Source of the DNA: JBBRVP01 sp038246785
Lineage (GTDB): Bacteria > Actinomycetota > Actinomycetes > Jiangellales > Jiangellaceae
Assembly (NCBI GenBank): GCA_038246785.1
Contig: JBBRVP010000010.1
Span: forward strand, 1 to 64,000
DNA length: 64,000 bases
Reading direction: 5' to 3'
Made by a program: the position numbers and the translations under genes. Shown here piece after piece: positions 59,892 through 64,000 of the stretch (its first letter is position 1; the number at the start of each line of letters is the position of its first letter). The notes under the pieces are model-generated. The model had not been told where the DNA came from, searched no databases, and saw only the letters and a program-made list of their open reading frames with translations.

Positions 59892-60596
59892 GTGACGAGC
59901 AGCGCGGTCCGGGCGTCCCTCGACAAGGCGCCGCACGAGGTGGCGGCCATGTTCGACGCCGTGGCCCGCCGCTACGACCTGGCCAACGACGTGCTGTCGA
60001 TGGGGCAGGACCGGCGCTGGCGGCGCGCGGTCCAGGCGGCGGTCGACCCGCTGCCCGCAGATCGTGTCCTCGACCTTGCGGCCGGCACGGGCACGTCCAG
60101 CGAGCCCTTCGCCGAGGCCGGCGCGTTCGTCGTGCCGTGCGACTTCTCCCTCGGCATGCTGCAGGTCGGCAAGCGCGCGCGCCCGCAGCTGCCGTTCGTC
60201 GCGGGGGACGCCCTGCGGCTGCCGTACGCCGACTGCTGCTTCGACGCCGTCACCATCTCCTTCGGTCTGCGCAACGTGGTCGACCCCGACAGCGCGCTGG
60301 CGGAGATGGCCCGGGTCACCCGGCCCGGCGGCCGCCTCGTCGTCTGCGAGTTCAGCTCGCCGACGTGGGCGCCGTTCCGGACCGTCTACGTCGAGTACCT
60401 GATGCGCGCCCTGCCGGCGATCGCCCGCCGGGTGTCCAGCAGCCCTGACGCGTACGTCTACCTGGCCGAGTCGATCCAAGCCTGGCCGGACCAGGCCGCC
60501 CTGGCCGCCCGGATCGGCGCAGTCGGCTGGTCCGAGGTGGCCTGGCGCGACCTCTCGGGCGGGATCGTCGCGCTTCACCGGGCGGTGCGCCGGTGA
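59892..60596 (+). CDS. menG: Demethylmenaquinone methyltransferase
   Basis: 234 residues of the UbiE/MenG family; SAM-dependent last step of menaquinone synthesis. MFDAVARRYDLANDVLSMGQDRRWRR near the start, SAM motif VLDLAAGTGTSSEPFAEAG and SFGLRNVVDPDSALAEMARVTRPGGRLVVCEFSSP are family signatures. The start could be GTG at 59886 or 59892; GAGG is eight bases before the latter, so I prefer it. It overlaps menF by four bases. Confidence 0.94.
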   Translation: MTSSAVRASLDKAPHEVAAMFDAVARRYDLANDVLSMGQDRRWRRAVQAAVDPLPADRVLDLAAGTGTSSEPFAEAGAFVVPCDFSLGMLQVGKRARPQLPFVAGDALRLPYADCCFDAVTISFGLRNVVDPDSALAEMARVTRPGGRLVVCEFSSPTWAPFRTVYVEYLMRALPAIARRVSSSPDAYVYLAESIQAWPDQAALAARIGAVGWSEVAWRDLSGGIVALHRAVRR

Positions 60597-61873
60597 GCGA
60601 GCTCCCGCTGGCCAGGGCCGCTGCGGCACCTGCCGGCGGACCGCTGGTCGTGCGCACCGTGCCGGTCCCCGACCCCGGCCCGCTGGTGTCCCGACTGCCC
60701 GACGCGACGCCGTACGCCTGGATGCGCCGGGGCTCCGGCCTGGTCGGGTGGGGTGAGGCGGCACGGATCGAGACGAGCGGGCCGGGTCGTTTCGCCGCCG
60801 CCGAGCAGGCGTGGTCGGCCCTCGTGGAGCACGCCGTCGTGCGCGACGAGATCTGCGAGCCGGGCAGCGGCCCGGTGGCGTTCGGCTCGTTCGGCTTCGC
60901 CGACGAGGCCGGGCGCTCGGTGCTGGTGCTGCCCGCGTTCGTGCTCGGTCGTCGCGGCGACCGGTGGTGGGCGACGACCGCGACGATGCACGGGGACCTG
61001 CCGCCGCTGGCCGACCTGCCGCCCGACCGGCGTCCTCCGCGCTCGCCGGGCGCCGTGTCCTACGCCGACGGCGCGCTCAGCGGGCCGGCCTGGACCGAGA
61101 CGGTGCGCCACCTGGTCGACCGGATCGCCACCGGCGAGGCGGACAAGGTGGTGCTGGCCCGCGACCTCGAGGCGCGCGCCGAAGGCCCCGTCGACCCGCG
61201 CTGGCTGCTTCGCCGGCTGGCCGAGCGCTACCCCCGGTGCTGGACGTTCGCCGTCGACGGCCTGGTCGGCGCCACGCCGGAACTGCTGGTCCGCCGGGAG
61301 CAGGGGCTGGTGACCTCCCGGGTGCTGGCCGGCACGATCCGCCGCACCGGCGACGACGAGCACGACCTGGCCCTCGCGGCGTCGCTGGCCCGCTCGAGCA
61401 AGGACCTCGAGGAGCACGAGTACGCCGTCCGCTCGGTCGCCGACGCGTTGGCGCCGCACTGCTCGGCGATGAACGTCCCCGAGGCGCCGTTCGTGCTGCA
61501 CCTGGCCAACGTCATGCACCTGGCCACCGACGTGACCGGCGTGCTGTCCGACGCGGCGACCTCACTGTCCTTGGCCGCCGCGCTGCACCCATCGGCCGCC
61601 GTGGCCGGCACGCCGACCCCGGTGGCACTGCGGCTCATCGCCGAGCTCGAGGGCATGGATCGCGACCGGTACGCCGGACCGGTGGGCTGGCTCGACGCGC
61701 TCGGCGACGGCGAGTGGGGCATCGCGCTGCGGTGCGCTCAGCTCGACCCGGCCGACCCGCGGCGGCTGCGGCTGTTCGCCGGCTGCGGCATCGTCGGCGG
61801 CTCGGACCCGGAGGCCGAGCTCGCCGAGAGCGCCGCCAAGCTGGTGGCTGTCCGCGACGCGCTGGGGCCATAG
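60593..61873 (+). CDS. menF: Isochorismate synthase
   Basis: 426 residues of the chorismate-binding family; converts chorismate to isochorismate, the first committed step to menaquinone. Motifs: GEADKVVLARDLEARA, VGATPELLVRREQGLVTSRVLAGTIRR, HPSAAVAGTPTPVALRLI and the C-terminal YAGPVGWLDALGDGEWGIALRCA. The start overlaps menG (GTGA). Isochorismate for a siderophore (EntC role) is an alternative, but menG and menD beside it point to menaquinone. Confidence 0.92.
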   Translation: MSELPLARAAAAPAGGPLVVRTVPVPDPGPLVSRLPDATPYAWMRRGSGLVGWGEAARIETSGPGRFAAAEQAWSALVEHAVVRDEICEPGSGPVAFGSFGFADEAGRSVLVLPAFVLGRRGDRWWATTATMHGDLPPLADLPPDRRPPRSPGAVSYADGALSGPAWTETVRHLVDRIATGEADKVVLARDLEARAEGPVDPRWLLRRLAERYPRCWTFAVDGLVGATPELLVRREQGLVTSRVLAGTIRRTGDDEHDLALAASLARSSKDLEEHEYAVRSVADALAPHCSAMNVPEAPFVLHLANVMHLATDVTGVLSDAATSLSLAAALHPSAAVAGTPTPVALRLIAELEGMDRDRYAGPVGWLDALGDGEWGIALRCAQLDPADPRRLRLFAGCGIVGGSDPEAELAESAAKLVAVRDALGP

Positions 61874-61943
61874 CCTGTCCCCGCGGCCGGGCTGGCGGCG
61901 GGGGGTTCCGCCGGGTACGTCGGCGGGGCTACCGTTCCGCGCC

Positions 61944-63038
61944 ATGTCGCTGCGCCGCCGCAAGCTGCTGCTCCCCGTGCTCGCCGCCGCCCTCACGCTG
62001 ATGGCGCTCATCCCGGTGACGGCATCCGCCCACGGGGACACGCCCAGCGGCTGGCACCCGGCGGCGCACCTGGCGTGGCGCACCCTCGACAGCGGCTCCA
62101 CCGCCCGATTCCGCGGGCTCGACGTGGTCAACCGCCGCGTCGTGTGGCTCGCCGGCAGCGGCGGCGTCGTCCTGCGCACCGTCGACGGCGGCCGCAGCTG
62201 GCGGGACGTCTCGCCGCCGGCCGCCGTGGCGCAGGACCTGCTGTTCCGCGACGTCGAGGCCTTTTCCGCCCGCGGCGCGACCGTGCTCGCCATCGGCGAG
62301 GGCTCGCAGTCGCAGGTCTGGCGGACCGGCGACGGCGGCCGGCACTGGCGGGCGACGTTCGTCAATCCGGACCCGGCCGCGTTCTACGACTGCATGGCGT
62401 TCTGGGACCGCCGCCACGGCATCGCCATGGGCGACCCGGTCGACGGCCGGTGGCAGATCCTGCGCACCGCCGACGGCGGCCGGTCCTGGCGGCTGGCCCG
62501 CCACCTGCCCGAAGCGCGGGACGGCGAGTTCGGCTTCGCCGCCAGCGGCACCTGCATCACCGTGGCGGGCCGGGCCGACGCCTGGTTCGCCGGCGGCGGC
62601 ACGGGCGCGCGGGTCTGGCACAGTCGTGACCGGGGCCGCACCTGGAGCGTCGCCGACACCCCGATGACGCACGGGGACTCCGCCGGCATCTTCTCCCTTG
62701 CCTTCCGCGGCCCCTGGCGCGGCATCGCCGTGGGTGGCGACTTCGTCGCGCCCGACGTGCGGGACGGGGCCTCCGCCTGGACCGCCGACGCCGGACGCAC
62801 GTGGCACCTGGCGCGCCGGCAGGTCGGCGGCTACCGCTCCGGCTCGGCCTGGCTGCCGTGGCCTTGGACGGGCGCCCTCGCCGTGGGCCCGACCGGCAGC
62901 GACGTGACGCTCGACGCGGGCCGCACCTGGTGGACGTTCGACACCGGCAGCCTGGACAGCGTGGAGTGCAGCTGGGACGGCGCCTGCTTCGGCTCCGGCG
63001 CGGACGGGCGGGTCGCCCGCCTGGTCCTCCGCTTCTGA
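61944..63038 (+). CDS. Secreted BNR/YCF48-like beta-propeller protein
   Basis: 364 residues with a signal peptide (RRRK then LLLPVLAAALTLMALIPVTASA, likely cut after ASA near residue 29). No lipobox cysteine. At least four Asp-box-like motifs (VDGGRSW, GDGGRHW, ADGGRSW, RDRGRTW, DAGRTW) mark propeller blades. Similar proteins are annotated as oxidoreductases or photosystem-II stability factors. It lies 70 nt after menF and ends one base before the menD stop, converging with it. Function unknown. Confidence 0.8.
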   Translation: MSLRRRKLLLPVLAAALTLMALIPVTASAHGDTPSGWHPAAHLAWRTLDSGSTARFRGLDVVNRRVVWLAGSGGVVLRTVDGGRSWRDVSPPAAVAQDLLFRDVEAFSARGATVLAIGEGSQSQVWRTGDGGRHWRATFVNPDPAAFYDCMAFWDRRHGIAMGDPVDGRWQILRTADGGRSWRLARHLPEARDGEFGFAASGTCITVAGRADAWFAGGGTGARVWHSRDRGRTWSVADTPMTHGDSAGIFSLAFRGPWRGIAVGGDFVAPDVRDGASAWTADAGRTWHLARRQVGGYRSGSAWLPWPWTGALAVGPTGSDVTLDAGRTWWTFDTGSLDSVECSWDGACFGSGADGRVARLVLRF

Positions 63039-63039
63039 G

Positions 63040-64000
63040 TCAGCGCGCGCGCAGCGCCTCCTCCGCCGCGGCTGCCAGTCGAGCGTCCAGCGCACGACGG
63101 TCGGCACGGCTCACCCGTACCTCCACCACGCGCAGCCCGGCTCGCGGCTTCAGCGCCGCGCGCAGCTCCGCGGGCGTCTCGACGCACTCGTACGCCGTCC
63201 CGCTGGCAGCGCACAGCGCGGACAGGTCCGCGCCGGTTGGGGTGCCGAACAGCCGCTCGAACGCACCGGCCAGGTGCGGCTCGCCCGGTTCCAGAGACGC
63301 GAAGATGCCGCCGCCGTCGTCGTTGACGACCACGAGCGCGAGGTCCGGGCGAGGCTCGGCGGGTCCGAGCAGCAGGCCATTGGCATCGTGCAGGAACGTC
63401 AGGTCGCCGAGCAGGGCGTACGCCGGTCCGCCGTGCACCAGCGCCGCCCCGACCGCCGTCGACACCGTGCCGTCGATGCCGGCCACCCCGCGGTTGGCGA
63501 GGACCCGCAGGTCTCCGCGTGGGTCGGCCGCGACGTCCACGTCACGGATGGGGTTGGACGCCCCGAGCACGAGCAGCGCGTCTGGCGGCAGCGCCGCGCA
63601 GACCGCCCGGGCGAGCGCCGGACCGGACGGCCACAACGCGGCGATGAGCGGCCCGACGACGGTGGCAACCGCCTCGGCGGCCGCCGTCCACTCGGCGGCC
63701 CACGCAGCGTCCGCCGGCACGGGGTCGGGCGCCCACGCCGCCGCGTCGGACAGCGCCTCCCGCAGCGCAGCGGCGAGCCAGCCCGGAGCGTGCACCGTCC
63801 GGGCGGTGCGCGGGGGATCGGCCCAGCGCGGTCCGGCGGGCACGACCTCCACCCGTAGAGCGCCATGGGCCAGCAGCCGCTGCACCGCCCGCGACAGCGT
63901 CGGCCGTCCGACGACCAGGACGCGCTCGGGCAGCGGCGGCCCGGCGCCGGCGTGGACCGCAGCGAGCAGCAGCGGTCCGTGCGGCAGGGCGCGCGAGGGT
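63040..64000 (-). CDS. menD: SEPHCHC synthase MenD, C-terminal part (cut by window)
   Basis: Partial: about 319 residues of a thiamine-diphosphate enzyme that joins isochorismate and 2-oxoglutarate in menaquinone synthesis. The frame is open to the window edge, so the N-terminal part lies outside. PERVLVVGRPTLSRAVQRLLA is a MenD signature, followed by LVLGASNPIRDVDVA and the ThDP motif LLGDLTFLHDANGLLLG with a late NDDGGGIFASLEPGEP. It is convergent with the YCF48-like gene. Confidence 0.93.
   Translation of the reverse strand, partial: PSRALPHGPLLLAAVHAGAGPPLPERVLVVGRPTLSRAVQRLLAHGALRVEVVPAGPRWADPPRTARTVHAPGWLAAALREALSDAAAWAPDPVPADAAWAAEWTAAAEAVATVVGPLIAALWPSGPALARAVCAALPPDALLVLGASNPIRDVDVAADPRGDLRVLANRGVAGIDGTVSTAVGAALVHGGPAYALLGDLTFLHDANGLLLGPAEPRPDLALVVVNDDGGGIFASLEPGEPHLAGAFERLFGTPTGADLSALCAASGTAYECVETPAELRAALKPRAGLRVVEVRVSRADRRALDARLAAAAEEALRAR

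Noticed and set aside
60593..61873. Salicylate or siderophore isochorismate synthase
   Set aside because: It overlaps menG and lies by menD, with no siderophore genes nearby; menaquinone synthesis is the simpler reading.

Overview
The window is a contiguous piece of a high-GC actinobacterial (Actinomycetota) chromosome. The evidence is the very high G+C, frequent GTG and TTG starts, the gene order rplO-to-rpsJ / tuf-fusA-rpsG-rpsL / rpoC-rpoB / rplL-rplJ / rplA-rplK / nusG-secE-tRNA-Trp followed by aspC, murB, a MaoC pair and rpmG with three tRNAs, a zinc-ribbon S14, and a complete 14-gene nuo operon next to menaquinone genes. The exact family cannot be told from the sequence alone; a Frankiales/Geodermatophilales/Sporichthyales-like lineage is a guess. 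Almost everything is core housekeeping. I see no insertion sequence, prophage, CRISPR array or transferred island.

Region 1 (1-27.3 kb, all on the minus strand) is the translation and transcription block: the spc operon (rplN to rplO), the S10 operon (rpsJ to rpsQ), the str operon (rpsL-rpsG-fusA-tuf), rpoB-rpoC, rplJ-rplL, rplK-rplA and tRNA-Trp-secE-nusG. Many junctions are GTGA, ATGA or TGATG overlaps, which implies translational coupling. Recognisable promoters lie before rpsJ, rpsL, rpoB and rplJ. The longer gaps hold strong hairpins, a leader motif shared by the S10 and str operons, a 47-bp duplicated hairpin between rplA and rplJ, and short tandem repeats.

Region 2 (27.3-35.1 kb) has plus-strand genes aspC, a Gfo/Idh/MocA oxidoreductase, a CPBP protease and an adenosine-deaminase-family enzyme. 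They converge on a minus-strand set: tRNA-Tyr, tRNA-Thr, tRNA-Met, rpmG, two MaoC-type hydratases, murB and a membrane-anchored endonuclease/exonuclease/phosphatase.

Region 3 (35.1-41.6 kb) holds yajQ, htpX, the 2-oxoacid:ferredoxin oxidoreductase pair korAB, a RarD-type transporter and a DinB/TIGR03085-like protein.

Region 4 (41.6-64 kb) is respiratory. The NADH:quinone dehydrogenase operon nuoA-N runs on the minus strand and ends 10 bp before a long-chain polyprenyl diphosphate synthase. Upstream of nuoA are a menaquinone/geranylgeranyl reductase (menJ-like) and, divergently, menG and menF, then a secreted BNR/YCF48-like protein, and menD cut by the window end. The quinone-consuming enzyme and the genes for its quinone (ring, methylation, side chain and side-chain saturation) are therefore physically grouped.

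The most useful leads are regulatory or structural rather than a new gene system: the shared leader motif, the repeated hairpins, the 15-nt (five-residue) repeats in L4, NusG and S3, two substitutions in the rifampicin region of RpoB, and an operator-like palindrome in the menJ/menG promoter gap.
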